In this document: positions 35,235-44,900 of the stretch, piece after piece
How positions within the stretch are numbered: position 1 is the first letter of the stretch
Layout of the letters: each line of letters opens with the position of its first letter
NCBI GenBank assembly: GCA_947184155.2
Contig: CAMXCT020000480.1
Span: 166,162-230,161, forward strand
Source of the DNA: Cladocopium goreaui
Taxonomy: Eukaryota > Sar > Dinophyceae > Suessiales > Symbiodiniaceae
Direction of reading: 5' to 3'
DNA length: 64,000 nucleotides
Translations under genes and position numbers: made by a program
The notes under the pieces: generated by a model
What the model was told of the DNA's origin: nothing
The model's database searches: none
The model's input: the letters and a program-made list of their open reading frames with translations, nothing else

Positions 35235-35350
35235 GATAAATATTATATAAATACTATGTAAATATTATGTAAATATTATGTAAATATTATGTAAATATTA
35301 TAAAACAATATATAAATATATATAAATATATATAAATATATATAAATATT
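35235..35350. repeat. (GTAAATATTAT)n and (ATATAA)n microsatellites
   Basis: Four to five units of GTAAATATTAT followed by ATATAAAT steps. Confidence 0.85.
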
Positions 35351-35606
35351 CAACATGTGCTTATGTGGTGTGGTGGTATGGGTTGGTGGTTTGGGGGTAT
35401 TTTTTTAAAAAAAAACAATTGTTCTATGATTATATATTCCATGATATCACAGTCATAGTATATCCCCATATTCTCATATATTCTCTGACTCTGTGATCCC
35501 ATACTTGGATCATTCCTTGGATGGTATCGGCAACTGGTGAACGTAACCCATGAGTTATCCCGTAAATGGGTGAAGTAAAGTAGCCCCAGTTCCTAAGCAC
35601 TTACCA

Positions 35607-35745
35607 GTTACCAGTTATGACCATTTGGAAAATTGCTTATAATTTATATATATATATATATAACTCCTAACTATAGTTATTAATGTCAGAAACTATAGTT
35701 ATAAGTTATATATATGCCATTTTCTAAATGGTCATAACTGGTAAC
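35607..35745. mobile_element. 139-bp near-palindromic element
   Basis: Left GTTACCAGTTATGACCATTT and right AAATGGTCATAACTGGTAAC are exact inverted repeats of 20 bp, with further pairing inside (AACTATAGTTAT twice). GTTA words lie on both sides. It could fold as a single hairpin. A MITE or foldback repeat; no second copy was noticed. Confidence 0.72.
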
Positions 35746-35774
35746 GTTACTCATTTGTCCCTCGGGATGATCCT

Positions 35775-35868
35775 CCAAGTTGCCAGACGTCCTGACCGCT
35801 CCACTCCAGCGCTTTGTTTGGAAGTGCCCTGGGAGTCGTGTCCATCATCACTGCCCTGTCCACACTCG
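35775..35868 (-). CDS. candidate minus-strand exon, unknown product
   Basis: On minus, after CCGCCTTGCAG, the frame reads SVDRAVMMDTTPRALPNKAL and then EWSGQDVWQLG. Another minus frame and one plus frame are also open. The donor is unclear. Called minus because of the acceptor and peptide character. Confidence 0.35.
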
Positions 35869-36540
35869 CTGCAAGGCGGGGGTGAGAACTCGACCAAGGT
35901 ACTGGGTATACTTGTGGGATATTTATGGATATTTACCAATAGCAAATGGGTGGGTTTACCTATAGTAAATGGATGTAAATGGGAATATTGATGGATATTT
36001 ACCAATGGTGATACCCTCCGGTGTGGAGGCTTATAGCTGGGAAAATCATCGAACTAAATGGTGGATATCTAGCACTGGGGGTATAAAGACAGGGGCATGT
36101 ACAAACTCATTTTCATAGCCGATTATAAATAATCTGTTGGTTTACGATCCCGAAAATGGACTTCTGAGTCTATTTTTTTGAACCGTACCAATATATATAT
36201 ATATGTATATATGTATTTAAAATAGTGTCCTAAAATACTACATATAGTATGCTATAGTATATTTTGTGATATATATATATATACATATTAATTTTTTAAA
36301 TAATAGTATATAGTATGTTTTTTGTTGGATACTATATTTACGGTCAAAACGCCATCGTTTGCCCGGACCTGGAAGAATCTGGCATGTAATGATGATGAAC
36401 AATCAGGATACTCTCTCCCAAAACCCACCCCCAACCCAAATGGTAATGATATGTATCTTTCAGGGGTCATGGGGAAGATGGTAATCTTATGATCTAGGTA
36501 ATTTGTTGTAGCATCTCTTGGTGTTTCTGTGAGTATTCCG
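35869..36540. other. no gene; possible decayed family A start
   Basis: TACCCTCCGGTGTGGAGGCT at about 36012 recalls the family A end, but no right arm follows. TA tracts at about 36188-36300. Confidence 0.35.
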
Positions 36541-36608
36541 GGCTACCGTCCTGACCCACTGAACTTCTCGGCACAATCCCACCGCTGCGCGGGTGAGACG
36601 GGCCCGCT
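36541..36608 (-). CDS. candidate minus-strand exon, basic
   Basis: On minus, after ATGCCAGCAG, the frame reads RARLTRAAVGLCREVQWVRT and then VA, ending before GGAATACTCAC (no GT donor; a GA donor is possible). Strong GC contrast. Product unknown. Confidence 0.4.
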
Positions 36609-36900
36609 CTGCTGGCATGAGCCAATCTTTTATAGCGGAGGCATGGTGAATTACATAAGAAGTACATACCCGAAACATATACAATGAATAGGAATTCCAT
36701 GCAGAACTGATGACAACTAATATAATACGAAACTCGGTCAAAGCCGCGTACACATGGGGAAAGGCATTACACGGCTATGACTTAAAACGAGCGGCCGTGA
36801 CTTAAACCATTTGCAGCGTACACGTGCAGAAACAGGACCCCGGCAATGACTTAAGACAAGATGCTATGACTTACTCCCCTACAGGATTACATAGAACAAA
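36609..36900. other. no gene; short direct repeats
   Basis: Four TGACTTA words at 36778, 36798, 36847 and 36870, within a weak 60-bp duplication (GCGTACACATG / GCGTACACGTG). Confidence 0.45.
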
Positions 36901-37126
36901 AAAAACTTTTGAGGTTCCATGTTAAGACACCTTTTTTTTGCGCGTGTGTTCCATGTTAAGGTCAAAACGTGCAAAAAAATGCTTTCGCACGCTAACATAG
37001 AACAAGGTAGGGTGAACGTTCTAAGTACCAAAAAATGACCACACAAATTTAACATGGAACAGAAATTAGCCAATCCTACATTAACATGGAACAATTTCAG
37101 GTATACGGTATGTTGATATTTTTTCT

Positions 37127-37390
37127 TAAATTTTTGAAGGTGAAAATTGGCCCCGCTATCATTAACATAGACCCTGTTATGGAAAAACCATTTTTTCCCG
37201 CCATGTTCCATGTTAAAAATTGTGGAGCTCTGGAGGGGCATCTTCGGATGTGAGAATTGGCCCCGCAATCATTTATATACATAGACGTTTTTTTCCAAAT
37301 CGTCCATGTTAAAAGTTGTGGAATTCTGGAGGACATATTCGAAGGTAAAAAGTTGGCCCCTTATTCGTTAACATAGACCCTGTTATTTTT
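37127..37390. repeat. about 100-bp degenerate tandem repeat, three units
   Basis: AATTGGCCCCGC or similar occurs at about 37143, 37256 and 37351. Upstream of the last two lies TTGTGGAGCTCTGGAGG / TTGTGGAATTCTGGAGG, and two are followed by TTAACATAGACCCTGTTAT. The motif cluster thus contains at least one tandem module. Confidence 0.7.
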
Positions 37391-37594
37391 AATTGTTTTT
37401 TCCTTGTTTTCTCTATTTTTCATAATTTTTCATTGCCCCAACAACGGGTTCGCCTGTTCCATGTTAACCACCGTCGGGGGGGGTCGTGTTGTCCCGATTC
37501 TGGCACTCGTTAACCTGGCATAGATCTACAATTTGGGCTCCCAAGCAGCTTCCCTTTTTCCCCGATCTAGGCTTATTGCATTTTTTGGAAACAG

Positions 37595-38126
37595 CACAAT
37601 TCACCACAGAAACCTTAACATGGAACAGAAAACGTTCTTTTGGGATAATTGTGCGTATCCTCCTAATTACCTCTCTTGGCACCAAACACCCCAGGAACGT
37701 CAACATGGAACAAAGCAAAAAACAGTTTTTTTTGGTGAATAGCTTGTATCCCCCTACCTTTCTTGGCACCAGCAAACCCAGAAACGTTAACATGGAACAA
37801 AACATTACAAAAAACTAGAGTACTTTTCTTGGCACCAGCCATCCCAGAAGACATGGACCCTTGCACTAGCCACCCTAGGCCATACAGACGTCCCTTGGGT
37901 GGCTAGTGCCAGGGTTCATGTCTTCTGGCCGCAAAATGAGATCCCGCCCAAATTCCAAAATGGTTTCCTGGTGCCAAGAAAGGTACGGGGATACAAGCTA
38001 TTCACCCAAAAAAAAGTGCTTTGCTTTGTTCCATGTTGACGTTAGTGCCAAGAAAAGTAATTAGGAGGATACGCACAATTATCCCTTTTTTTTTGTTCCA
38101 TGTTAAGGTTTCTGTGGTGAATTGTG
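37595..38126. repeat. 532-bp interrupted palindrome
   Basis: The left arm (37595-37875) returns in reverse complement in the right arm (37897-38126). Outer arms: CACAATTCACCACAGAAACC against GGTTTCTGTGGTGAATTGTG. Middle: GTGAATAGCTTGTATCCCC against GGGGATACAAGCTATTCAC. Core: 30-bp stems 37846-37875 and 37896-37925 with two mismatches around a 20-base loop. The arms differ by several indels. Part of the right arm (37920-37963) is inverted again at 38277-38321. Confidence 0.85.
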
Positions 38127-38952
38127 TTGTCCGCCCTCTATACTGTTTGAGGGCTTGACGAATGAATGTTCCCTGGAAGCAAGATCCACGTTTTCTGGGG
38201 GGGCAGTTTTTTCCTGGCCAAAATGTTACAAATGAGTACTTTTAAGAACAGTCTTTAACAAGAAAAATCACCCAATCATTTTGGAATTTGGGCGGGATCT
38301 CATTTTGGGGCCAGAAGACATTTTCAGCTAACTTTGTTTTAACATGGAACGAAAACAAGGTTTGAGAAAGGACCCCTCCAGGAGTTCTATGTTAAACAAT
38401 CGTGTGGCACCCCCTGGCAACTACCAACATGGAACTTTTTGTTGATGGTTAGTAAATTAACATGGAACGATTTTGGGGGGCAGCCAACGTAGGTCGGGGT
38501 CATTTTCAGGAAAAAAAATGGTTCCGGTCACAATTGACTTTTGTTCCATGTTAATCTTCCCGGGGTCATTTTTGTACCATTTATTTGTTCCATGTTAAAT
38601 TTCTAAAACAGTCGGTTTTTGTTCTATGTTATCCTGAAGGGGTGTAACCCTTCCACTTGTACCCTTTGAATTTTTGGGCAAACGATGGTGTCAGCGCGTA
38701 TATTTAGTATAGTGTCAGTACTGAAAAAACGGTGGAACTAGCTGAGGTGTTAGACTTGTGTCGACCCTGGAATAGTTGGAATTGCATGTATAATGTTCGC
38801 TCCCAAAAAGATGGAGTGAACAACATCTATAAGATCCTGCAAGCACTTTTCAATAAAACTGAGGCATCTACAATTAGTTTCAGTCAGTATTTTGGCATGG
38901 GGCTCTTTGTTGGCTGGCAAAGCCGCTGTTCGCTGTTCGATGGGTGAGAAGC

Positions 38953-38964
38953 TTTTGGCTCAAG
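38953..38964 (+). other. relict of the dinoflagellate spliced leader
   Basis: TTTTGGCTCAAG matches exactly the last 12 bases of the conserved 22-base dinoflagellate spliced leader. It lies 37 bases before the start codon of the RCC1-like gene at 39002. In dinoflagellates such relicts mark genes that returned to the genome as reverse-transcribed, trans-spliced mRNA. A chance 12-mer match is possible but unlikely at exactly this place. Confidence 0.75.
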
Positions 38965-39001
38965 AGTTGAATCCGCCCTCGAGATTGGGCTCATAGAAAA
39001 A

Positions 39002-40135
39002 ATGGCTTCCGCAGGCGGTGGTCACACAGTGCTTCTCCAAAGTGATGGGACTGCTGTGGCTTTCGGATGGAATGGGGCCGGGCAATGCGAAATTGAGCAG
39101 TTGCCTGATGGAACCTTATACGCCCAGGTGTCTGCGGGTAGCACCCATACAGTTCTTCTCCGGAGTGATGGCTGTGCTGTTGCCGTTGGGGACAATAAGA
39201 ATGGACAGTGCAACATTCCACCACTGGATGCAGGAATGTCCTACACTCAGGTGTCGGCCGGCTATATGCACACAGTGCTTCTCCGGAGTGATGGCTCTGC
39301 TGTGGCTTGTGGTTTAAATAATCTGGGACAATGCAGCATTCCATTGGTAGAGGAAGGAGTTGCCTACACCCAGGTTTCTGCAGGAGGGGGTCATACGGTG
39401 CTTCTCCGAAGTGATGGCTGTGCTGTGGCTTGCGGAATGAACGAAGATGGCCAATGCAACATTCCACTTTTGGGTGAAGGACTGTCATACACGCAGGTTT
39501 GTGCAGGTTATCGTCAAACATGGCTTCTCAAAAGTGACGGCAGTGTTATTGGTTGTGGGGATACTAAATATAGAGTGCTGGACCTTCCAACTTTGGATGA
39601 CGGAGTATTTTACATGCAAGTTTCTGCCGGCCAGTCTCATGCAGTGCTTCTCCAAAGTGATGGCTGTGCTGTTGCTTGTGGCAGAGATATCGAGAACCAA
39701 TGCACCATTCCTCCTTTGACTGAAGGACTGACATACACCCAGGTTTCTGCCGGTCACAATCACACACTGCTCCTTCGAAGTGATGGCAGTGTTGTGGCTT
39801 GTGGCGCTAATGATGAAAAGCAATGCAGCATTCCTGCTTTGGAACCTGGGAAACTCTATATTGGGGATGTCCGAGCGAGGGCTTTTCAAGTGACTTTTGA
39901 TTGTACAGATGAAGGGGTCATCCTGACCTGTTGGACTTTGGCCGGGCAAAAAGTCTTGCCCTTGACCACCTCCTTGTCTGATTTGGCCTGGTACAGTCAC
40001 AGGCGCATCGCACAGGAACTCAAGGTTAGCCTTCAGAGTCTCCGTTTGATTTTGCCTGATGGGCAGTTGTTTGCTTCAATCTGCCGTGCAAATGCCAAGA
40101 TAATGATTGAACATCTGGCTATGGCTGATTATTGA
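39002..40135 (+). CDS. RCC1-repeat protein with C-terminal ubiquitin-like domain, paralogue 2 (retroposed)
   Basis: 377 residues, intronless, complete from ATG to TGA. Seven units of about 38 residues follow YTQVSAGxxHTVLLRSDGxA, VACGxN, then QCNIPPL, giving a seven-bladed RCC1-type propeller. Unit 5 is the most diverged (YRQTWLLKSDG). Residues about 305-365 (LAGQKVLPL, then LRLILPDGQLF) form the same ubiquitin-like tail as paralogue 1. No catalytic domain is present. The spliced-leader relict 37 bases upstream and the lack of introns point to origin by retroposition. The frame is open upstream to 38948, but the ATG at 39002 agrees with the paralogue. Function unknown; protein or chromatin binding is inferred from the fold only. 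Confidence 0.8.
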   Translation: MASAGGGHTVLLQSDGTAVAFGWNGAGQCEIEQLPDGTLYAQVSAGSTHTVLLRSDGCAVAVGDNKNGQCNIPPLDAGMSYTQVSAGYMHTVLLRSDGSAVACGLNNLGQCSIPLVEEGVAYTQVSAGGGHTVLLRSDGCAVACGMNEDGQCNIPLLGEGLSYTQVCAGYRQTWLLKSDGSVIGCGDTKYRVLDLPTLDDGVFYMQVSAGQSHAVLLQSDGCAVACGRDIENQCTIPPLTEGLTYTQVSAGHNHTLLLRSDGSVVACGANDEKQCSIPALEPGKLYIGDVRARAFQVTFDCTDEGVILTCWTLAGQKVLPLTTSLSDLAWYSHRRIAQELKVSLQSLRLILPDGQLFASICRANAKIMIEHLAMADY

Positions 40136-40220
40136 GTCATTGGATGGGGTATTGTATTTATAAACATTTGTAAACGATATTCTCATAAAAACATGGATTT
40201 CCCACTGCAATCATTATCCT

Positions 40221-40356
40221 TACCCTCTGCATGGCTATCAAGCATGGTTTGTTGGAAAATACTCCATTTCTTTCGATGATTTTCCCAATAAGACCCACAT
40301 TTATGTAGTTGGCTGGATTTCCCAGCCAGCCATGTTTGATTGCCGAACCCCGTAAC
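40221..40356. mobile_element. family C element, copy 1
   Basis: Starts TACCCTCTGCATGGCTATCA and shares AGCATGGTTTGTTGGAAAAT, ATGATTTTCC and GGATTTCCCAGCCAGCCATG with the copy at 50895. It has its own inverted pair (GGAAAAT against ATTTCC around GCCATG). The ends are less clear than in families A and B. Confidence 0.5.
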
Positions 40357-40492
40357 AGAAGCTTTCCATTGAGCCACAGCCACATGAGTAAACTTGGCGT
40401 GGCGCTCGACGCTCGCTTCAGCCCAACGTGTGCAGCTCAGGGCTGAAGCTGTAGCATTGGCGCGGGTAAAAGTGAAAGTCCAGTTTCATTGA

Positions 40493-40597
40493 TATCCTCT
40501 GGCAAACTAACATAGCTGTTGAACATGGCCCATTTATAGTTGATTTACCTGTTGCTGGTGGTGATTTTACATAGTTATGTGAGTTTACCAGAGGGTA
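40493..40597. mobile_element. family A MITE
   Basis: Left TATCCTCTGGCAAACTAACA, right TGTGAGTTTACCAGAGGGTA. The interior has GAACATGGCCCATTTATAGT and GGTGATTTTACATAG. 105 bp. Confidence 0.8.
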
Positions 40598-41663
40598 ATA
40601 CGGATACTGTATGCAAGTACCATTATATGCTCATAACATGCTTGACTGCTCAACCGTCAAATACTGGGTTGAACCAATATATAATGGGAATACAATGTGA
40701 TATAGCGGCATCTAATAGCCAACATGGTATGTGCCATGGTCAAAACTTGGGTAAAGGTGCCCCCATCCGGGAATGGTCATCAATTTATTAATACTTGATA
40801 TACCCATTGTGTCGCAATTCCCACTTTTGGGATGGATGAACATACCGCATATACAATGGTTCGACCCCAAACTCGTAGTGAGACTGACAATGAGAATCTT
40901 GAGACAGACACCAATATACAACTAAGAATCCATAAAAGAATATTGATGTGATGGGTCTGTTTATGATATGGTCAGAACCAATACATGATTACTTTATACA
41001 AATTTATGTAAATGTGTTATGATTATTGTTCTTGCTCCTTCTAACGTCACTTTACGGAGAATCGGATCTGAGGTTTTGGCAAGTTGGGCCATGGACCTGG
41101 GAGAAACGAATCCCCATTGTTTAAGTAAGATAAGAGTCCCCCGTTATCCCATATTGGCGCTTGATGCTGCTTACTGCATATGTGATTCTATGATCTTATT
41201 ATCCATTCACATCCCATTTATATCATCCCCATAAATGGGTATGGATCAATACCTATTAATACCATTTTTAGGGGAATGAACATCCATTTACCAGCTATTT
41301 TGATGTTCACCAGGGGTGCAAGGTTTTGACACACTGCCATATCATCCCCATAAATGTGTCCCATACGGCCAGGAATGGTTGGTCAAATCCCCTTTTTCGC
41401 TGCGAAATCCCATTGGCCCATTGATATCCCAGCAGAAAACCCCTTTGATTAGGATCAATTTTTGACGACCAAATCCTGCGATGTCACTGGAATGATGGTG
41501 AATGTAGGGGTTAACTATCGCAAATACACCTTAATTCAGTTTTTGAAAGAAATCAGTCAGATAAATCCAATTCGCATCCCTCAACTAAAGTTGTAATTAC
41601 ATACAATTACATACAATTACCATAAACCGGTGAAAGATGAGTTCACTTAAGTTCACTTAGCTG
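40598..41663. other. no gene identified
   Basis: About 1 kb of unique AT-rich sequence with no exon-like island. Confidence 0.4.
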
Positions 41664-41832
41664 CTACTTAGCTATATTTACATAGCTCCCTCCTTGATCG
41701 CAACGCATGGCACAGGTCTGGAGGTGATTTGCCTCGAGCTGCAAAAACGCCTCTCGGATCCTGAGATCTTGCGCACGCAGTTCCTGTGTTTTCGCGCGAA
41801 GTTCGCGGCACCGCTGTTGGGGTGTCTTGGGC
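41664..41832 (-). CDS. candidate terminal exon with coiled-coil peptide
   Basis: On minus, acceptor ATCGCCAG|G at 41833, then an open frame to a TAG at 41664. The peptide includes QQRCRELRAKTQELRAQDLR and then IREAFLQLEANHL, with Leu and charged residues in a heptad-like order, so a short coiled coil is likely. All three minus frames are open over part of it, which lowers certainty. No family is recognised. Confidence 0.42.
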
Positions 41833-42422
41833 CTGGCGATTTCCGTGTGGAAAATGGAGGAAAAAGGCAAACATTCGTCATATTTTGAAGGTATAAATCA
41901 TTATATGCAAAGGTAATTATCTACAAAGGGGTGTAACATGATGTAACATTGCACCTCAAAAAGAACACATTGGCATTTGATCTGATCTATGTATAATTTT
42001 GATTGCGATCGTGTTTTCTGCACATGACTTTGAACCAAAAAAGCTTTGATCATTCAACATGCCATAGGACACACCTGTTTCATTTTGACGTGCAGAAGTT
42101 TTGTGGGGTGATATCTTTCGGGCGATTGCGCAACAATGAATCGAAGACACAAAAGGCACGAGACATTGAAGGCAATTGAATTGAAGGATGCTAAAGGGCT
42201 CTCATATCTGCGAGCAGATTGTACTGCCATGTACTGCCTGTGTCGTAAGCAATCTGAAGCCAGTTGTGTTCAGAAATCTAGGCGATACATGGCGATACTC
42301 ATTAACACTCAAAATCACATCATATTACAACGACTTCAAGTTATGTCAACGTGACATGATGGTCAAGAGGATAACTTATCCCAACTTGGTAAAATTTCCA
42401 TTTTATTTCACTGATATATTGT
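41833..42422. other. no gene identified
   Basis: Unique sequence before a family B element; a 72-codon plus ORF at 42136 has no support. Confidence 0.35.
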
Positions 42423-42528
42423 CTGGTTGGTGGTTTGGAACATGTTTTATTTTCTATTTCATATATGGGATGTCATCCTTCCCATTGACTTTCATATTTT
42501 TCAGAGGGGTAGGTCAACCACCAACCAG
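42423..42528. mobile_element. family B MITE, TAGGTCAACC sub-type
   Basis: Left CTGGTTGGTGGTTTGGAACA, right CAGAGGGGTAGGTCAACCAC and CAACCAG; 106 bp. It shares the interior word TTTCATATTTTTCAGAGGGG with the copy at 44118. No clear target duplication. Confidence 0.82.
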
Positions 42529-42548
42529 GTTAACTATCATTTACCATG

Positions 42549-42742
42549 GAAAATCACCATTTTCAATGGGTAAATCACCATTTTGAATGGGTAAATCACA
42601 ATTTTGAATGGGTAAATCATCATTTTGAATGGGTAAATCACCATTTTGAATGGGTAAATCACCATTTTGAATGGGTAAATCATTGTAAATCACCATTTTG
42701 AATGGGTAAATCACCATTTTGAATGGGTAAATCACCATTTCA
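42549..42742. repeat. 21-bp tandem repeat derived from family A interior
   Basis: Nine units of AAATCACCATTTTGAATGGGT, one of them disturbed by an ATTGT insertion. The first unit reads GAAAATCACCATTTTCAATG, the same as the interior of family A copies such as that at 16624. The array appears to have arisen by tandem growth of a transposon piece. Confidence 0.85.
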
Positions 42743-42816
42743 TTGTATGTTGATTCTCATTTTGATGGTCATTTTTTACCATCGGTCCCTTCAGCGTCCA
42801 TATCCCATCAATCCAG

Positions 42817-42901
42817 CGGTCGGTCATGGCTACGTATTGCGTCCTGTGGGTTCGGTGCGTCCGGTTTCGGAGACGGAGAGCCTTCGTAAAGCCTTCCCTG
42901 A
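42817..42901 (+). CDS. candidate exon, unknown product
   Basis: After CAATCCAG, with two leading bases, the frame reads VGHGYVLRPVGSVRPVSETE and then SLRK. Two other frames are partly open. The donor is uncertain. Confidence 0.33.
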
Positions 42902-43335
42902 AAGTAGATCTCGAGCCGAACTTACAGTCTTTGTGGGATTCAGTGTGAGATGTGGGTTCATACAGTGGATGGAAGAAATCCTGCACCAGTTGTTGTACCA
43001 TGATTCATAGGGTTTCAACCATCCTTTTGGTGGTGCAGGATTTCTACCATCCACAGTTCCGGCCCAGGTTCTCCCGCAGATCCGCTGCAGCTGGGCTGAA
43101 AATGGGGATCAAATGGAATCAACATATGGCAGTGTTGGTGATAGTTTGATAGGGATGAATCAGAAAGAGATAGCCAAGTTTCAGACAAAGCCATAAACGG
43201 ATATCAATGGTTCAGGATTTCTGTATTACATCACAGATTTTCAGATTTTCCAACTTTAACATACTTTATAAATATGTATCATAATTTTACCATATTTTAC
43301 CACTTGCTGTTAAGTGAGAAATATCCAATCTCCAG
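42902..43335. other. no gene identified
   Basis: Contains an inverted pair, GGATGGAAGAAATCCTGCACC (42968) against GGTGCAGGATTTCTACCATCC (43033), around 43010: an 86-bp hairpin. Otherwise unique. Confidence 0.4.
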
Positions 43336-43398
43336 TGGCGTCTTTCGGCGCAGCGGCGCCGAGGCGGCCAAGGCGGAGGCTGCGGACAGCGGCACAAG
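43336..43398 (+). CDS. candidate Ala-rich exon, unknown product
   Basis: Acceptor AATCTCCAG and donor CACAAG|GTTGTT. After one leading base the frame reads GVFRRSGAEAAKAEAADSGT, with two trailing bases. Composition suggests a helix or linker. Product unknown. Confidence 0.45.
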
Positions 43399-43439
43399 GT
43401 TGTTGGGCCTGATGGTGTAGTGGCTTATCCCATCCGGAT

Positions 43440-43570
43440 ACGGATATAAACTGACATATGGGTATAGTGTTTACATGGTGTTTATATTCTATGGTGTTTA
43501 CATGGTGTTTATATTCTATGTTGTTTATATTATATGGTGTTTACATGGTGTTTAGTAATATACAGTGCTG
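43440..43570. repeat. short tandem repeat TTTACATGGTGTTTATATTCTA
   Basis: About four imperfect units of GGTGTTTACATGGTGTTTAT between 43465 and 43560. Confidence 0.75.
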
Positions 43571-43703
43571 ATATAGTCCTTATATATGTTCAACTGACAT
43601 GAATAGTCGTAATATGTCGTAATGAATAGTGTTGATATGTGTATTTAATGGCATGAATATATATGTATCAGTATATGTATATGTATTGTGTATAATATGT
43701 ATA

Positions 43704-44105
43704 TACCCTAACCAACAAGACCCTTGTGTTTTGTCGGGTTTGCCTGTCAACCTGGGGTTTACCTACGGGTTTGGACCTGGAAACCCTGGCTTTTGGGAAA
43801 ACCCGATGTTTTTCCAAACCCGTGACGAAACCGTGATGGACCCATGATTCACCAGTGATAACCCGTGAAATTATGCGCGCGCGTGCGCGTTGAATGCCTC
43901 AAAAAAGCATCCTGTCGTGGTTGGTGTTTGTTGTGTTTTTTGAAATCGAAGAGGCTTGTGGTTGCTGGTGTTTCGAAACAAAGCTCCTCGGTTGGATGCT
44001 TCAAAAAAATATCTTGGTCAGAGTTGCGAAACCCTGGGTTTTGTTTGAAAACCCTGGGTTTCCCAGCTGACCCTGCGACTTTCCCGGGTTTTGTTGGCTA
44101 GGGTA
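43704..44105. mobile_element. 402-bp inverted-repeat element, family F
   Basis: Left TACCCTAACCAACAAGACCC and right GGGTTTTGTTGGCTAGGGTA are inverted repeats with two or three changes, flanked by TATA on both sides. The interior repeats AACCCTGGGTTTT several times and has a GCGCGCGTGCGCG patch. No transposase ORF. Probably non-autonomous; a TA target is likely. Confidence 0.68.
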
Positions 44106-44117
44106 TATATATATATA

Positions 44118-44220
44118 CTGGTTGGTGGTTTGGAACATTTTTTGTTTTTCCATATATTGGGAATTTCATCATCCTAACTGACTTTCATATTTTTCAGAGG
44201 GGTAGGTCAACCACCAACCA
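44118..44220. mobile_element. family B MITE inserted in a TA tract
   Basis: Left CTGGTTGGTGGTTTGGAACA, right CAGAGGGGTAGGTCAACCAC then CAACCA; 103 bp. Both flanks are TATATA, so the duplication cannot be told from the repeat. It lies 12 bp from the end of the 402-bp element. Confidence 0.82.
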
Positions 44221-44395
44221 TATATATGATCGTGTGCTAAGACTGGTGATATCAAATGGAATTGACGGAAGTTGCCTTAGGGATATATAAGACCTTTCTC
44301 ATCTATAGAACTTGCATGCGCCGTGCGCCAGCCAAGCCCGTGCGTGCGTGCACTCTGCGAAAGTGGTGTCTTGTTTCACATGTCACATTTGAAGC
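44221..44395. other. no gene identified
   Basis: Unique spacer; the ORF continuing into the next array is an artefact of the repeat. Confidence 0.35.
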
Positions 44396-44900
44396 TGCAC
44401 TTCGCACTTCACACTTCTCACTGCAGTCTTCACACTCCACACTACACACTTCACACTCCACACTTCACACTTCACACTGCACTCTTCGCACTCCACACTT
44501 CACTTCACAGCGCGCTCTTAAGACTCCACACTTCACACTTCACACTTCACAGTCCACACTTCACACTTCTCACTTCTCACTGCTTTCTTCATACTCCACA
44601 CTTCACACTTCACAGTCCACACTTCACACTTCTCACTGCTTTCTTCATACTCCGCACTTCACACTTCACACTCCACACTTCACACTTCACACTGCACTCT
44701 TCGCACTCCACACTTCACTTCACAGCGCGCTCTTAAGACTCCACACTTCACACTTCACACTTCACAGTCCACACTTCACACTTCTCACTTCTCACTGCTT
44801 TCTTCATACTCCACACTTCACACTTCACACTCCACACTTCACACTGCACTCTTCACGCCCCACACTTCACACTGCACTCTTCACACTCCACACTTCATCT
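44396..44900. repeat. CACACTTC / CACACTCC array with 215-bp higher-order unit
   Basis: Tandem 7-8-bp words CACACTTC, CACACTCC and CACAGTCC over 500 bp. A longer block with TTCGCACTCC, then CAGCGCGCTCTTAAGACTCC, occurs at 44485 and again at 44700, a higher-order period of 215 bp. Open frames reading LHTSHSTLHT come from the repeat. Confidence 0.92.

Larger units (their letters stand above)
36905..38635. repeat. cluster of about 22 dispersed GTTCCATGTTAA / TTAACATGGAAC motifs
   Basis: Counting by eye, the 12-bp word GTTCCATGTTAA or its complement occurs about 22 times (exact or with one or two changes) in both orientations over 1.7 kb. Examples are near 36915, 36947, 37050, 37081, 37204, 37458, 37616, 37787, 38096, 38339, 38458, 38553 and 38587. 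Spacing is irregular, 30-160 bp, and intervening sequence differs. No ORF is shared between copies. The word seems absent or rare elsewhere in the window. Confidence 0.8.

Noticed and set aside
42541-42738. ORF reading NGDLPIQNGDLPIQ
   Set aside because: Seven-residue period from the 21-bp tandem array.
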